DNA from: Ornithinibacillus scapharcae TW25 | GTDB lineage: Bacteria; Bacillota; Bacilli; Bacillales; Amphibacillaceae | Direction of reading: 5' to 3' | NCBI RefSeq assembly: GCF_000190475.1 | Contig: NZ_AEWH01000050.1 | Location: forward strand, 116,304 to 180,303 | DNA length: 64,000 nt | Part shown: positions 1 to 8,281 of the stretch, one piece after another | Position numbering within the stretch: position 1 is the first letter of the stretch | Layout: each line of letters begins with the position of its first letter | Made by a program: the position numbers and the translations under genes | The notes under the pieces: generated by a model | Told to the model about the DNA's origin: nothing | What the model saw: the letters and a program-made list of their open reading frames with translations, nothing else | The model's database searches: none

Positions 1-53
1 TTGTCAACTGTATATTTGTAAAATTTAAAATTACATGGCGGGAGTGGTGTAGC

Positions 54-1109
54 ATGTCATCAAAGGAATTGTATGATATTACAATCATTGGTGGAGGGCC
101 AGCAGGTTTATTCGCGGCCTTTTATAGCGGATTAAGAAATATGAAGACGAAAATAATCGATTTCCAACCACAGTTAGGTGGAAAAATACATATCTATCCT
201 GAAAAAATGATATGGGATGTTGGTGGTTTAACACCTGTTTCAGGTGCTCAGTTAATCAAACAAATCGTACAACAAGGTCTGACCTTCCATCCAGAGGTCG
301 TCTTAAACGAAAAAATAGAATCCATTGCTAAAACAGTTGATAACTATTTCGTATTAAGAAATTCCTTAGGGCAGGTTCACCTTTCTAAGACCGTAGTCAT
401 CGCAACTGGTAGTGGCATTTTAAAACCCCAAAAGATTAACATTGAAGGCGCGGAACGATTTGAAATTTCTAATTTGCATTATACTGTTAAATCATTGAAG
501 CAATTTAAGGACAAAACGGTAATTATCTCAGGTGGAGGCAACACGGCAATCGATTGGGCGAATGAACTAGAGCCAATCGCTAAAAAAGTGTATCTCGTTT
601 ATCGAAAGGGACAGGAAGACTTAACTGGACATGAGTCCCAAATCTCCCAGCTGTTATGGAGCTCGGCCACTTGTTATTTCCATTCTTCGATTACTAGACT
701 TATAGCTGGAAGCAACCAAGATAAAATTGTGTCTGTAGAATTAAAGGACGAAAAAACAGATGAATACTTCAAACTAGATGTTAGTGATGTTGTAATTAGT
801 CATGGATTTGACCAGGATATTTCTTTAGTAAAAAATAGTAGCCAACTAAATATAACGTTAATCGATGACTTCTTTATCCAGGGAACCGCCATGAGTGAAA
901 CCTCCATACCAGGGCTCTATGCTGCTGGGGACATTCTAAAGCATGAAGGGAAATTGCATCTTATTGCGGGTGCTTTTCAAGATGCTGCTAACGCTGTAAA
1001 TAAAGCTAAAAGCTATATTGAGCCTGATGCAGGGGAAACAGCGATGGTTTCCTCTCATAATGAAATATTCGATGAACGGAATAAGACATTAATTAGGGAG
1101 CTTGTATAG
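54..1109 (+). CDS. Ferredoxin--NADP(+) reductase, thioredoxin-reductase-like type (YumC/YcgT family)
   Basis: A 351-aa flavoprotein expected to move electrons between NADPH and ferredoxin or flavodoxin in the cytoplasm. An FAD-binding Rossmann motif GGGPAG lies at residues 13-18, an ATGSG segment near 117, a second nucleotide-binding motif (SGGGNTAIDWA) near 160-170 for NADP, and the C-terminal FAD motif AAGDIL near 291. No CxxC pair is present between the domains, which separates it from true thioredoxin reductases. It is about 15-20 residues longer than B. subtilis YumC, the excess being a charged C-terminal tail. A GGGAG ribosome binding site lies 9 nt before the ATG. It stands alone and ends at a strong terminator. 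Family call is firm; the redox partner is inferred. Confidence 0.88.
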   Translation: MSSKELYDITIIGGGPAGLFAAFYSGLRNMKTKIIDFQPQLGGKIHIYPEKMIWDVGGLTPVSGAQLIKQIVQQGLTFHPEVVLNEKIESIAKTVDNYFVLRNSLGQVHLSKTVVIATGSGILKPQKINIEGAERFEISNLHYTVKSLKQFKDKTVIISGGGNTAIDWANELEPIAKKVYLVYRKGQEDLTGHESQISQLLWSSATCYFHSSITRLIAGSNQDKIVSVELKDEKTDEYFKLDVSDVVISHGFDQDISLVKNSSQLNITLIDDFFIQGTAMSETSIPGLYAAGDILKHEGKLHLIAGAFQDAANAVNKAKSYIEPDAGETAMVSSHNEIFDERNKTLIRELV

Positions 1110-1125
1110 CGTTATATCATAATTT

Positions 1126-1152
1126 AAAACGCCGAGAATATCTCGGCGTTTT
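1126..1152 (+). terminator. Rho-independent terminator after the ferredoxin reductase
   Basis: Perfect 12-bp inverted repeat (arms 1126-1137 and 1141-1152, AAAACGCCGAGA and its complement) around a 3-nt loop, ending in TTTT. It starts 17 bp after the stop codon at 1109 and could act on both strands. Confidence 0.85.
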
Positions 1153-1158
1153 CATGAA

Positions 1159-1239
1159 TTATATTTTAATTTTCTCAATATCTTCTTGAAATCTTTGTGC
1201 TAATTTGTATATTCTCTCACTTGTACCAGAATTCTGTAA
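1159..1239 (-). pseudogene. Possible remnant of a chemoreceptor C-terminus
   Basis: On the minus strand a short open stretch of about 26 codons, bounded upstream by an in-frame stop, encodes a helical charged tail containing SGTSERIYKLAQRFQEDIEK before a TAA at 1159-1161. It has no start codon or ribosome binding site. Composition and heptad character resemble the C-terminal coil of methyl-accepting chemotaxis proteins, but it is too short to prove. The rest of the gap to 1346 holds only a weak hairpin (AGCCCTAT at 1290-1297 with its complement at 1309-1316). Confidence 0.25.
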
Positions 1240-1345
1240 TTACCACCCTTTGATACTTTCTGGCAATTAATAGGCTATGGCTTTTGAAGCCCTATTCGGT
1301 TATTAATCGATAGGGCTCTATTGTAACTTTTATATCATTGTTTTT

Positions 1346-1789
1346 CTATTTGGTTTCTACTTCAAAAATAAAAGAAGCTTCTCCATTTGGCCATTTCGCT
1401 ACCACTTCATAGATATATATCCCTGCTTCTGATTGGACAGTAATTTTATTATCCTTAATCGTTATTTCTTTAACTTCTCCTACATCATTCCATTCATTAA
1501 CTGTAAGGGAGGGGTTATCCTCTAAAATAATTTCTATTGATTCGTTCTTTTCAACGTTAAGTGTATCAAATCCCTCAGCAATTTCATAAACTGATTTATC
1601 TTCTAGGGTACTAATTTTCATCGTTTCTCCACGATAAGTGTATTTTCCTGGCATCATCTCGTATTCCGTTTTGCCCACTACTATACTTCCTGAGGTTGGT
1701 ATTTGTTCTTCTATAGAGTTGTTCGTTATACTACATCCAGTTAGAATTAGGACTAAACTCAGAAGTAGTAGCAACATATATTTTTTCAA
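1346..1789 (-). CDS. Small predicted lipoprotein of unknown function
   Basis: A 147-aa protein with a clear lipoprotein signal: MKKYM, a hydrophobic core, and lipobox LTGC with Cys19. The mature part is acidic, predicted beta-rich, and ends in a segment (KWPNGEASFIFEVETK) that suggests an immunoglobulin-like fold closing on its last strand. A GAGGAG-type ribosome binding site precedes the ATG. It is monocistronic. I do not recognise the family; membrane anchoring by lipidation of Cys19 is the only functional statement I can support. Confidence 0.7.
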   Translation of the reverse strand: MKKYMLLLLLSLVLILTGCSITNNSIEEQIPTSGSIVVGKTEYEMMPGKYTYRGETMKISTLEDKSVYEIAEGFDTLNVEKNESIEIILEDNPSLTVNEWNDVGEVKEITIKDNKITVQSEAGIYIYEVVAKWPNGEASFIFEVETK

Positions 1790-1978
1790 GATTACTCCTC
1801 CCTAACCTATTTTTATTTCGTTAATAAATCTATTTTATTACTAATCTAAAATTAATATAATTATTTTCTGTAAATTCTATAAATAGATTACTGTGTAATG
1901 ATATAATTTATTTTGTTGGTAAAGTTACAGGTTAAATGTTTGATGGCTTACATACTATATAAAGAATGGGGGAAGCAA

Positions 1979-2413
1979 ATGAAGAAAATCACAATTATGT
2001 TTATATTATTTTATCTATTGGCACTGACATTTTATTTCATGCCATCTATCAAGTTTCCAGACGTTACTATGAATTTTACTAACATGTTCATTACTGTACT
2101 TTTTTTAGTAACCTTAATAACTCTCTCAGTTTTAGTGAAAAACAAAGGAATAAAGTTATTTTTAATTACTGGCACAATTGAGGGAATATTAGTTTTTCTT
2201 ATAAACAAACTTGAAAGTTCTTTTTTCGAGAATCTATTTTATGAAGTTATAGCATTCTTACAATATCCTATTTATATAGTATTCATCACACCATTCTTTG
2301 GTGGAAATAGCATATTACATGTCAATTATGGTTTATATTCATTGCTAGTTGCAGCTATTTATTTGATTATCTTAATTCTCCATAATAATACATCTAAAGT
2401 AATTCAAAAATAA
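1979..2413 (+). CDS. Small integral membrane protein, unknown function
   Basis: A 144-aa protein (MKKITIMFILFYLLALTFYF...) with about four predicted membrane segments and little else. The reading frame is open from 1913, but the GGGGGAAG ribosome binding site just before ATG 1979 and the standard lysine-plus-hydrophobic start favour the shorter form. No family recognised. It stands alone with its own terminator. Confidence 0.6.
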   Translation: MKKITIMFILFYLLALTFYFMPSIKFPDVTMNFTNMFITVLFLVTLITLSVLVKNKGIKLFLITGTIEGILVFLINKLESSFFENLFYEVIAFLQYPIYIVFITPFFGGNSILHVNYGLYSLLVAAIYLIILILHNNTSKVIQK

Positions 2414-2417
2414 TCGA

Positions 2418-2450
2418 GCAGATTCCCACATTATAGGGATTCTGCCTTTT
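2418..2450 (+). terminator. Terminator of the small membrane protein gene
   Basis: 10-bp stem with one mismatch (arms 2418-2427 and 2436-2445), 8-nt loop, followed by CTTTT. Confidence 0.7.
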
Positions 2451-2602
2451 CAATAGCCTAACTCTTGAGAATTATAGACCTTCTATTTTTAGTTGATTCC
2501 CGCATTTGCCCCCCTCGTTTCTTTCACATTACTAACACGTTTAACTGATAGATATGTTACAGTTTTTTGGAAAATATATAAAAAAATAGTTCATGAAAAA
2601 GT

Positions 2603-2629
2603 AAAAGCCGTTTAGCAACCAACTAAACG
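2603..2629 (-). terminator. Terminator of the zinc-ribbon membrane protein gene
   Basis: 7-bp stem CGTTTAG (2609-2615) with its complement (2623-2629). On the minus strand it is followed by GCTTTTA, about 40 bp after the stop at 2668. Confidence 0.6.
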
Positions 2630-2667
2630 ACCTCTTCTCAAATGAACTAAATGAATAATCTATATAA

Positions 2668-3015
2668 TTATTTCCCTCCTGCTATCCACTTATTTCCGCA
2701 ATTCATACACCCATTTACAATATCGCTTCTTCCAATAAAACCACGAATGATAGCAACAGGAAAACCGATATAGAACAGGATGAATCCAATAATGTTTAGA
2801 TTTCCAGGTCCCTCTACATTATCAAGGGAGGGGAAGAAGATAGCTAAAGCAAAACATATTATAATAGTAATAAGTAATGAATTGAACATTTTGCGGAAAC
2901 TATATCCTCTCTTATTCGCCACAATTTGATTTGACTTACACTTTTTGCATAGGACTTTACCTTTCTGGTTTTTCATATTACGTGTTTGATGTGACTGTTC
3001 TAATGCTGTACTCAT
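2668..3015 (-). CDS. Zinc-ribbon protein with two membrane segments, unknown function
   Basis: A 115-aa protein. Near the N-terminus is a CKKC pair and near the C-terminus CMNC, which together could bind one zinc ion; between them lie two hydrophobic helices. The start ATG at 3015 has GGAGG 5 nt upstream; a longer reading to 3027 would place its ATG before that site and is rejected. No partner gene adjoins. The split zinc ribbon on both sides of a membrane hairpin implies both ends face the cytoplasm. Function unknown. Confidence 0.6.
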   Translation of the reverse strand: MSTALEQSHQTRNMKNQKGKVLCKKCKSNQIVANKRGYSFRKMFNSLLITIIICFALAIFFPSLDNVEGPGNLNIIGFILFYIGFPVAIIRGFIGRSDIVNGCMNCGNKWIAGGK

Positions 3016-3198
3016 AATGACCTCCAAATAGTCCAGTTATATTTAATATAGGACTAGTTTACCAGACAATTAGACCTATTTCTATAACCTTTATTTCATA
3101 ATATCACCTGTACCATTCCCTTAAAAACAACCACCTCTACTTTATAAAAAGTTGTACCATACTAGAAAAGTCCTTTTGGTATTACCTATATTAATTAG

Positions 3199-3223
3199 AA
3201 AAGCCTTCCGATATGGAAGGCTT
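3199..3223 (-). terminator. Terminator of the YfjO-like methyltransferase gene
   Basis: Perfect 9-bp inverted repeat AAGCCTTCC (3201-3209) with its complement (3215-3223), followed on the minus strand by TTTTCT. Confidence 0.8.
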
Positions 3224-3230
3224 ACACACT

Positions 3231-4631
3231 TTAAATCTCAATATTTTTTCTTACCAGCATTGCCACACACTCCACATGCATCGTATGCGGGAATAAATCA
3301 ACTGGCTGAACTTCCACAAGCTCATAGCCAAATGGCTCCAGTTCCTTTATATCAACTGCAAAGGTATCTGGGTTACAAGATACATAGACAATACGCTCTG
3401 GTTGTGCACGACCAATACGGCGCATAACTTTACCACCTGCACCAGAACGTGGTGGATCTAGAAGTAATAGTTCCGGTATACCAAAGCTCTCAAGTACTTC
3501 ATCAATTCCACGACGCGCATCTTTTGCTAGGAAGTAAGTGTTAGATAAACCATTATCCTTCGCATTACGCTTCGCAGATTCAATGGATGTTTCGACGATT
3601 TCAATTCCGGCTAGCTTCCCAACTTTACTTGCAAAAGGTAGCGAGAAAGTACCGACACCACAGAATAAATCTATCATTTTTTCCGTTTCTTTTGGTTTAC
3701 CCATTTCCAGTGCTAATTCCACTAGCTTCTGGGCTTGTGTTGGGTTCGTTTGGAAGAACGTATCAAACCAAATACGATAGCGATAGCCAAGCATTTCATC
3801 ATAAATGAAATCACGACCTGCAAGTAAATGTGTTTCCTCTGCTTGAGTACGGTCTGCCCAATCTTCATTTTTTAACCAAAGTAAGCTCTTCACTTGAGGA
3901 AACTTATTCGTAATCCGCTCAGTTAAATCCTTTGCTGCAGATGCTAGCTCACCATTAGGAGCCTCTGTCGCAAAAAGACCAAGCATAATTTCACCTGTCT
4001 CAAATGATTGACGAACCATTAAATGGCGCAGTAGACCTTCATGGGTATCCTTATCATAACCAGAAAGATTATGCTTCTTAGCCCAATCTGCAACTTCCAT
4101 TGTCGCTTCAACCATTTCCTTACCAGCTATTAAACAAGTTTCCAATGAAATAATTTTTCTAAAGTTTCCTAGTTCGTGAAGACCAAGCTCTCCGTCTTTT
4201 GAAAAGGTAAATTCCATCTTATTACGGTAACGCCATGGGTTGTCCATGCCAATCGTGTCATGAACAAGATTGCTATCAAATTCTTGCTCCTCTAAAACTT
4301 TCTTTACATGGTTCGTTTTTTCATTTAACTGACCTTGATAACTCCAATGCTGCCATACACAACCACCACAACGTTCAAAATGTGGACAAAGTGCATCTAC
4401 ACGTTCTGGATGTGCTTCCACTATTTCCTCTGGCATCACTCTCGTTCTTCTTTTTTCTGGTTGTCCAACGGTTACACGTACTTTTTCACCAGGCAATGTT
4501 TGAGGAATCGTAAGCTTTAATTTACGGGGATTTACCTCCCCAATATCACGCCATACAACCGCACGACCAGAACCTTTTTTATCTAAATCATTAATCGTTG
4601 TAACGTATGTTTCACTTTTTACTGTCGTCAA
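3231..4631 (-). CDS. 23S rRNA (uracil-5-)-methyltransferase, TrmA/RlmD family (YfjO-like paralogue)
   Basis: A 466-aa SAM-dependent RNA m5U methyltransferase. An N-terminal TRAM (OB-fold) domain covers about residues 1-70. Cys82, Cys88, Cys91 and Cys166 form the usual 4Fe-4S site (pattern CX5CX2C plus a distant Cys). The SAM motif LFCGVGTF, the DPPRSG motif and the catalytic cysteine in YVSCNP all lie in the C-terminal third. A second family member lies at 35462-36841 in the yefA/rlmCD position, so this one is likely the YfjO counterpart, whose rRNA target is not established. The ribosome binding site GGAGGAG precedes the ATG. Monocistronic. Confidence 0.88.
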   Translation of the reverse strand: MTTVKSETYVTTINDLDKKGSGRAVVWRDIGEVNPRKLKLTIPQTLPGEKVRVTVGQPEKRRTRVMPEEIVEAHPERVDALCPHFERCGGCVWQHWSYQGQLNEKTNHVKKVLEEQEFDSNLVHDTIGMDNPWRYRNKMEFTFSKDGELGLHELGNFRKIISLETCLIAGKEMVEATMEVADWAKKHNLSGYDKDTHEGLLRHLMVRQSFETGEIMLGLFATEAPNGELASAAKDLTERITNKFPQVKSLLWLKNEDWADRTQAEETHLLAGRDFIYDEMLGYRYRIWFDTFFQTNPTQAQKLVELALEMGKPKETEKMIDLFCGVGTFSLPFASKVGKLAGIEIVETSIESAKRNAKDNGLSNTYFLAKDARRGIDEVLESFGIPELLLLDPPRSGAGGKVMRRIGRAQPERIVYVSCNPDTFAVDIKELEPFGYELVEVQPVDLFPHTMHVECVAMLVRKNIEI

Positions 4632-4817
4632 GATTGTCTCCTCCTCCCATAAGTTGCTATCTATATCACTCTATAGTATCAATCTTAACAGTTTTACATC
4701 CATGCATACTTTCCTATTATAGCGGAACAAAGTATAATTTGGAATTACCTTATATAGATAATCTATAAATCATGAAATTCTTCAAGATATAAGTCACATA
4801 CAATTTCAGCTAATTAC

Positions 4818-4861
4818 AAAATAGCCTAATACCCTCCTTACAAGACTGAGGAATTAGGCTA
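4818..4861 (-). terminator. Terminator of the unknown gene at 4909
   Basis: Arms TAGCCTAAT (4822-4830) and ATTAGGCTA (4853-4861) extend inward with a CCTC/GAGG pair. A TTTTGT run follows on the minus strand. Confidence 0.7.
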
Positions 4862-4908
4862 ATATTCTTAGAAAATTTTTATACTTTTCTAGCTTCCAAT
4901 AAAGTAAT

Positions 4909-5442
4909 TTAATTCTTATCAAAGTATTGGATACCTGGATCATTTGTATAGCGTTGGTGAGGAAACAATATTTTTTCTAAATAAGGTGTGGAGATATTAT
5001 GAAAAAGATAACTTGCTTCCGTTTCTGCCATAAAGTACTTAGCTTCGTCTGCTGTACGTTTTCCAGTCACAATTTCGTGGAATAAATTTATAGATAAAAA
5101 GTTCGCTTCTTCTTTATCACAAATAACAGTTACTTCGCCTCTTGTCCGGTCAGGGTAACAACTACCATCAAAACGAGCAATTTCTTCAAATTTTCCGATT
5201 GGTGTTCGATAGTCAACCGTTTGTGCTAGAAAATCCATATGATTAACAGGTAAGTTATGTGGTACAGCATCCCTCATTACAACCGTTCGTTTCCATGGTC
5301 CATTGTTATACCAAATTAATCTGCTGGCAATGGCCTCTTGAGGATAGCCATACTTTTTTATTATCTTAAGGGCTCCCTCACGTTGTTGCTTATCCCAAGT
5401 ATTTAATATCTGTTCAATATAATGTTGGTAATCACTATTCAT
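4909..5442 (-). CDS. Unknown soluble protein
   Basis: A 177-aa protein with no signal peptide and no membrane segment, rich in aromatic residues. The start at 5442 is set by GGAGG 7 nt upstream; the frame is open to 5475 but without a ribosome binding site. The sequence contains a WYNNGPWKRTVV segment and a conserved-looking HEIVTGKRT segment. I do not recognise the family. It has its own terminator and is not obviously linked to the TetR gene on its 5' side. Confidence 0.55.
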   Translation of the reverse strand: MNSDYQHYIEQILNTWDKQQREGALKIIKKYGYPQEAIASRLIWYNNGPWKRTVVMRDAVPHNLPVNHMDFLAQTVDYRTPIGKFEEIARFDGSCYPDRTRGEVTVICDKEEANFLSINLFHEIVTGKRTADEAKYFMAETEASYLFHNISTPYLEKILFPHQRYTNDPGIQYFDKN

Positions 5443-5545
5443 CACATTACCTCCCGATTTTTCCATCTTTAACAATATACACGGGAGCCTATAAATACGT
5501 TACACCATAAACTTCACTTTAGATTCCATTCATTTGATATTCTAT

Positions 5546-6109
5546 TTAATTCATCTGCTTCAGACCTATTAAAAATGATTTTATTACTAGATTCAGACTA
5601 TCATCCTTCTTTAAAGGCATTCCAAATCCACCTTTTTGTTCTAAGGAGGAGAAACCATGGAGAATACTTCTAAATCCTCTTACAGCGTGAAGCGCATTTT
5701 CTTCTGATAATTGATACGATCTTAATGCCTCAATAAGAAGATTTATTACTTTGTTACCTTCTTGATCAATTTCCTCGTCCCTTGGCTGAGGTAATGCAAT
5801 TGTGAACTCATATAGGCCAGGGTGCTCTCTTGTAAATTGAAGATAAGAATTAGCAAGAGCAAAGATGGCTTCATCTCCAATCATTCCATTAGAAGCAACT
5901 TGCATGCTTTCATGTAATTTTTTAACTCCATAAAGAGTAAGTTCTCTTTTCACTTGAGCAAACCCTTTTACATGATTAAACAGCGATGGAGGACGGACCG
6001 ACAGTTCTCGAGCAATTGCTGCCATTGTTACAGCTTCAGCCCCTTGCCGATCTGCAATATCCGCTGCAGTTTGAATTATTTGATTTAATTTTAGTCCTAC
6101 TCTAGGCAT
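5546..6109 (-). CDS. TetR/AcrR-family transcriptional regulator
   Basis: A 187-aa repressor. The N-terminal helix-turn-helix (about residues 8-55) contains VTMAAIARELSVRPPSLFNHVKG, and the C-terminal ligand domain resembles the WHG-type TetR C-terminus (HAVRGFRSILHGFSSLE). It starts 4 bp after the stop of the MBL hydrolase, so the two form one operon. Two near-identical palindromes in the promoter of that operon (6860-6900) are the obvious operator, giving autoregulation. The inducer is probably the hydrolase substrate or product (inference). Confidence 0.85.
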   Translation of the reverse strand: MPRVGLKLNQIIQTAADIADRQGAEAVTMAAIARELSVRPPSLFNHVKGFAQVKRELTLYGVKKLHESMQVASNGMIGDEAIFALANSYLQFTREHPGLYEFTIALPQPRDEEIDQEGNKVINLLIEALRSYQLSEENALHAVRGFRSILHGFSSLEQKGGFGMPLKKDDSLNLVIKSFLIGLKQMN

Positions 6110-6112
6110 GTA

Positions 6113-6838
6113 TTACGCTCCCTTCATAACATTGTTTAGATTTTCCTCAGCCTCTTTAATTGCCTTTTCAATAGGATCAATAGGTTTTTCAATCATATTT
6201 CCGTGTCCCACAGCTAATAAAGAAGGCTTTAAGCTTATTATTCTTCTAGCACTTTCAAGTGAAATTTCCTTATTCCATGTTGCTAGTGCTGGAAACGGAA
6301 AGCTTCGGACCAGTTGTCCACTAACTGCTATTCTTCCCCTGGTTTGCAAAGCATCACCGACAATAATGGCGTCATGGTGGGTATCATATAAAGAGATTGA
6401 CCCTGGTGTATGCCCGGGGGTCGTGTACACTTCTAAAGAACCTACTCGGTCTCCTTCTATTAATAATCGATCGACTTCAATTTTTAAACCTTTTGGAACT
6501 CCACCTTTAATAGGTGTTTGGGTTTCATGTGCATCCAAAGATCTGTCACCTTTAAGCAATCTACTATCTCTTTCTGAAATTGAAACGATTACATTAGGAA
6601 AAGTTTGTTTCAAATTTTCTAAAGCGCCAATATGATCCCCATGCCCGTGTGTCAAGACTATATTCGTTAATGGCTTATTGATATCCTTAATCATTTGTAC
6701 AATCCCTTTATAACTACTAGGCATACCAGCATCAATTAATGTTAATTGGTCTTTTTCCTCATAAATATAGCAATTAACCGGAAACAATCGAGGTAATATT
6801 GTTAATTGATACAAATTTTGTTTATGAACTATTCTCAT
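6113..6838 (-). CDS. MBL-fold metallo-hydrolase
   Basis: A 241-aa metallo-beta-lactamase-fold enzyme. The metal motif THGHGDH is present, with downstream metal ligands at PGHTPGS, the bridging aspartate in VGDAL and the C-terminal GHG. The start at 6838 follows GGGAGGAA 7 nt upstream; the frame is open to 7003 but those codons run through the promoter and operators. Family members hydrolyse thioesters, lactones or glyoxalase-type substrates, so the substrate is not readable here. It is the first gene of an operon with the TetR regulator, which suggests induction by a small molecule it destroys. Confidence 0.85.
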   Translation of the reverse strand: MRIVHKQNLYQLTILPRLFPVNCYIYEEKDQLTLIDAGMPSSYKGIVQMIKDINKPLTNIVLTHGHGDHIGALENLKQTFPNVIVSISERDSRLLKGDRSLDAHETQTPIKGGVPKGLKIEVDRLLIEGDRVGSLEVYTTPGHTPGSISLYDTHHDAIIVGDALQTRGRIAVSGQLVRSFPFPALATWNKEISLESARRIISLKPSLLAVGHGNMIEKPIDPIEKAIKEAEENLNNVMKGA

Positions 6839-6859
6839 AGTTATTCCTCCCACTCTTAA

Positions 6860-6876
6860 AACTAATACCGTTAGTT
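6860..6876. promoter_or_regulatory. Operator O1, likely for the TetR regulator at 5546
   Basis: 17-bp near-palindrome AACTAATACCGTTAGTT placed just downstream of the -10 box of the MBL/TetR promoter. Its centre is 24 bp from that of O2. Confidence 0.7.
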
Positions 6877-6878
6877 TT

Positions 6879-6907
6879 ATTTTAACTAATGGTATTAGTT
6901 TTTGCAA
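6879..6907 (-). promoter_or_regulatory. Promoter of the MBL hydrolase/TetR operon
   Basis: On the minus strand, -35 TTGCAA (6907-6902), exactly 17 bp spacer, -10 TAAAAT (6884-6879). The spacer is filled by operator O2 and O1 follows the -10, so a bound repressor would block RNA polymerase. Confidence 0.75.
6884..6900. promoter_or_regulatory. Operator O2, likely for the TetR regulator at 5546
   Basis: 17-bp palindrome AACTAATGGTATTAGTT, perfect apart from its central base. It lies between the -35 and -10 boxes. O1 and O2 together also form a larger inverted repeat with 19-bp arms (18 of 19 matching) from 6858 to 6902. Confidence 0.75.
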
Positions 6908-6932
6908 GGTAAATTTATTTTCATTATTTCTG

Positions 6933-6961
6933 TTGACAGATGAAATTCTTTTTACTAATAT
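6933..6961 (+). promoter_or_regulatory. Promoter of the GntR/ABC transporter operon
   Basis: Consensus -35 TTGACA (6933-6938), 17-bp spacer, -10 TAATAT (6956-6961). The divergent MBL promoter starts 26 bp away. Confidence 0.8.
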
Positions 6962-6989
6962 GGTTATATACATTACTATATAACCATAT
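6958..6989. promoter_or_regulatory. Operator, likely for the YtrA-type GntR regulator
   Basis: Perfect inverted repeat with 13-bp arms (6958-6970 and 6977-6989; half-site ATATGGTTATATA) and a 6-bp spacer. It overlaps the -10 box and the start of transcription, the usual place for self-repression by this regulator type. Confidence 0.75.
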
Positions 6990-7022
6990 AAGAATATAAC
7001 CAAAAGAACAGTGGGCGATAGA

Positions 7023-7400
7023 ATGAGTAAACCTTTTGAGCAAGATAAACCTATTTATATTCAAATTCGTGAAAAAATAGAGGATCAAATTCTCAACAAT
7101 CAACTGAAGGAGGGCGATCAAGCTCCCTCCACTAATCAACTAGTAAATTTTTATAAGATAAACCATGTCACCGTATCAAAGGGAATTAATCAGTTAGTTG
7201 ATGAAGGAATTCTCTATAAAAAGAGAGGGATCGGTATGTTTGTAGCAGATGGAGCAAGAGAGAAACTTGTATCGAAACGCAAGGATTCGTTTGTTGAGGA
7301 TTACGTTGTTAGTCTTGTCCAAGAAGCTGAGAAGCTTGGGATCAGTGAAAGAGAAATTATTGAATATATACAGAAAATAAAAGGAAGTGATATGAGATGA
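7023..7400 (+). CDS. GntR-family transcriptional regulator, YtrA type
   Basis: A 125-aa regulator made of a GntR winged helix-turn-helix (about residues 10-75: PIYIQIREKIEDQIL, then the recognition helix NHVTVSKGINQLVDEGIL) and a short helical tail, the size of the YtrA subfamily. An in-frame GTG lies at 7011, but ATG 7023 is preferred, although the ribosome binding site is weak. Its last codons overlap the ATPase gene by 4 bp, and a perfect palindrome covers its own promoter. Family members repress adjacent ABC exporters and respond to cell-wall-active compounds; the signal here is unknown. Confidence 0.87.
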   Translation: MSKPFEQDKPIYIQIREKIEDQILNNQLKEGDQAPSTNQLVNFYKINHVTVSKGINQLVDEGILYKKRGIGMFVADGAREKLVSKRKDSFVEDYVVSLVQEAEKLGISEREIIEYIQKIKGSDMR

Positions 7401-8281
7401 AGCTTAGTATAAAGGATTTGAATTTAACCTATGGTAATCACACTGCACTACAGAATGTATCGTTTGATCTAAGTAGTAATAAAGTGTATGGATTATTAGG
7501 TAGAAATGGTGCTGGCAAAACTTCACTATTGTCCATTATTGCCTCATTCCGTGAGCAAACCTCTGGAAGTATAACAATTGATGGGGAAGCACCATTTGAA
7601 AATGCTAAAATCACGCAACACATTACCTTTATGTATAACAAAGACTACAAGGAAGAAAGTCAAAAGGTAAAGAGCCTATTGTATGGTGCACAGCGATACC
7701 GTCCAAACTTTGATAGAGATTACGCTGAATACTTGGTTAAGCGCTTTAAACTAGATTTAAAGAAACCAATTAAACAGTTTTCGAAGGGAATGCAATCTGC
7801 TCTTAATGTTTGCATTGGGTTAGCAAGCAGATCACCGATCACGATATTTGATGAAGTTTATTTAGGTATGGATGCACCCTCCAGAGAAACTTTTTATAAA
7901 GAATTATTAGACGATCAGGAGAGACATCCAAGAATCATGATTCTCTCCACACATTTAGTTTCCGAGATGGATTATTTGTTTGATGAAGTTATAATCTTAA
8001 ATCAAGGTCAGATTCTATTACAGGATGATTATGATTCCCTAATTTCTAAAGGAGCAAAAATCATCGGAATCAAGGAAGATGTTGACCAATTTATTCATAC
8101 CAAACAGCTTATCCATGAAGAGCAATTGGGTAATACGAAGGCAGCTACTATTTATGGGGAGCTTCGTGATGAAGAGCGTCGAAATGCGAGTGAAATAGGA
8201 CTTGAAATAGCTCCACTATCACTACAAGAACTATTTGTCCATTTAACAAAGGAGGACACAGATGATGAGACACAACAATAG
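7397..8281 (+). CDS. ABC transporter ATP-binding protein
   Basis: A 294-aa ATPase. Walker A GRNGAGKT lies near residues 35-42, the signature is FSKGMQSAL (a divergent LSGGQ), Walker B is ITIFDEVYLGMD, and the switch histidine is in LSTHL. A C-terminal extension of about 70 residues follows the nucleotide domain. It overlaps the regulator start side by 4 bp and the permease by 20 bp, so the three are translated together. The Glu after Walker B is present, so it should hydrolyse ATP. With its permease it resembles YtrB/bacitracin-type exporters. Confidence 0.9.
   Translation: MKLSIKDLNLTYGNHTALQNVSFDLSSNKVYGLLGRNGAGKTSLLSIIASFREQTSGSITIDGEAPFENAKITQHITFMYNKDYKEESQKVKSLLYGAQRYRPNFDRDYAEYLVKRFKLDLKKPIKQFSKGMQSALNVCIGLASRSPITIFDEVYLGMDAPSRETFYKELLDDQERHPRIMILSTHLVSEMDYLFDEVIILNQGQILLQDDYDSLISKGAKIIGIKEDVDQFIHTKQLIHEEQLGNTKAATIYGELRDEERRNASEIGLEIAPLSLQELFVHLTKEDTDDETQQ

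Noticed and set aside
3152-3427. 91-aa plus-strand frame
   Set aside because: It is antisense to the end of the YfjO-like methyltransferase and contains its terminator.
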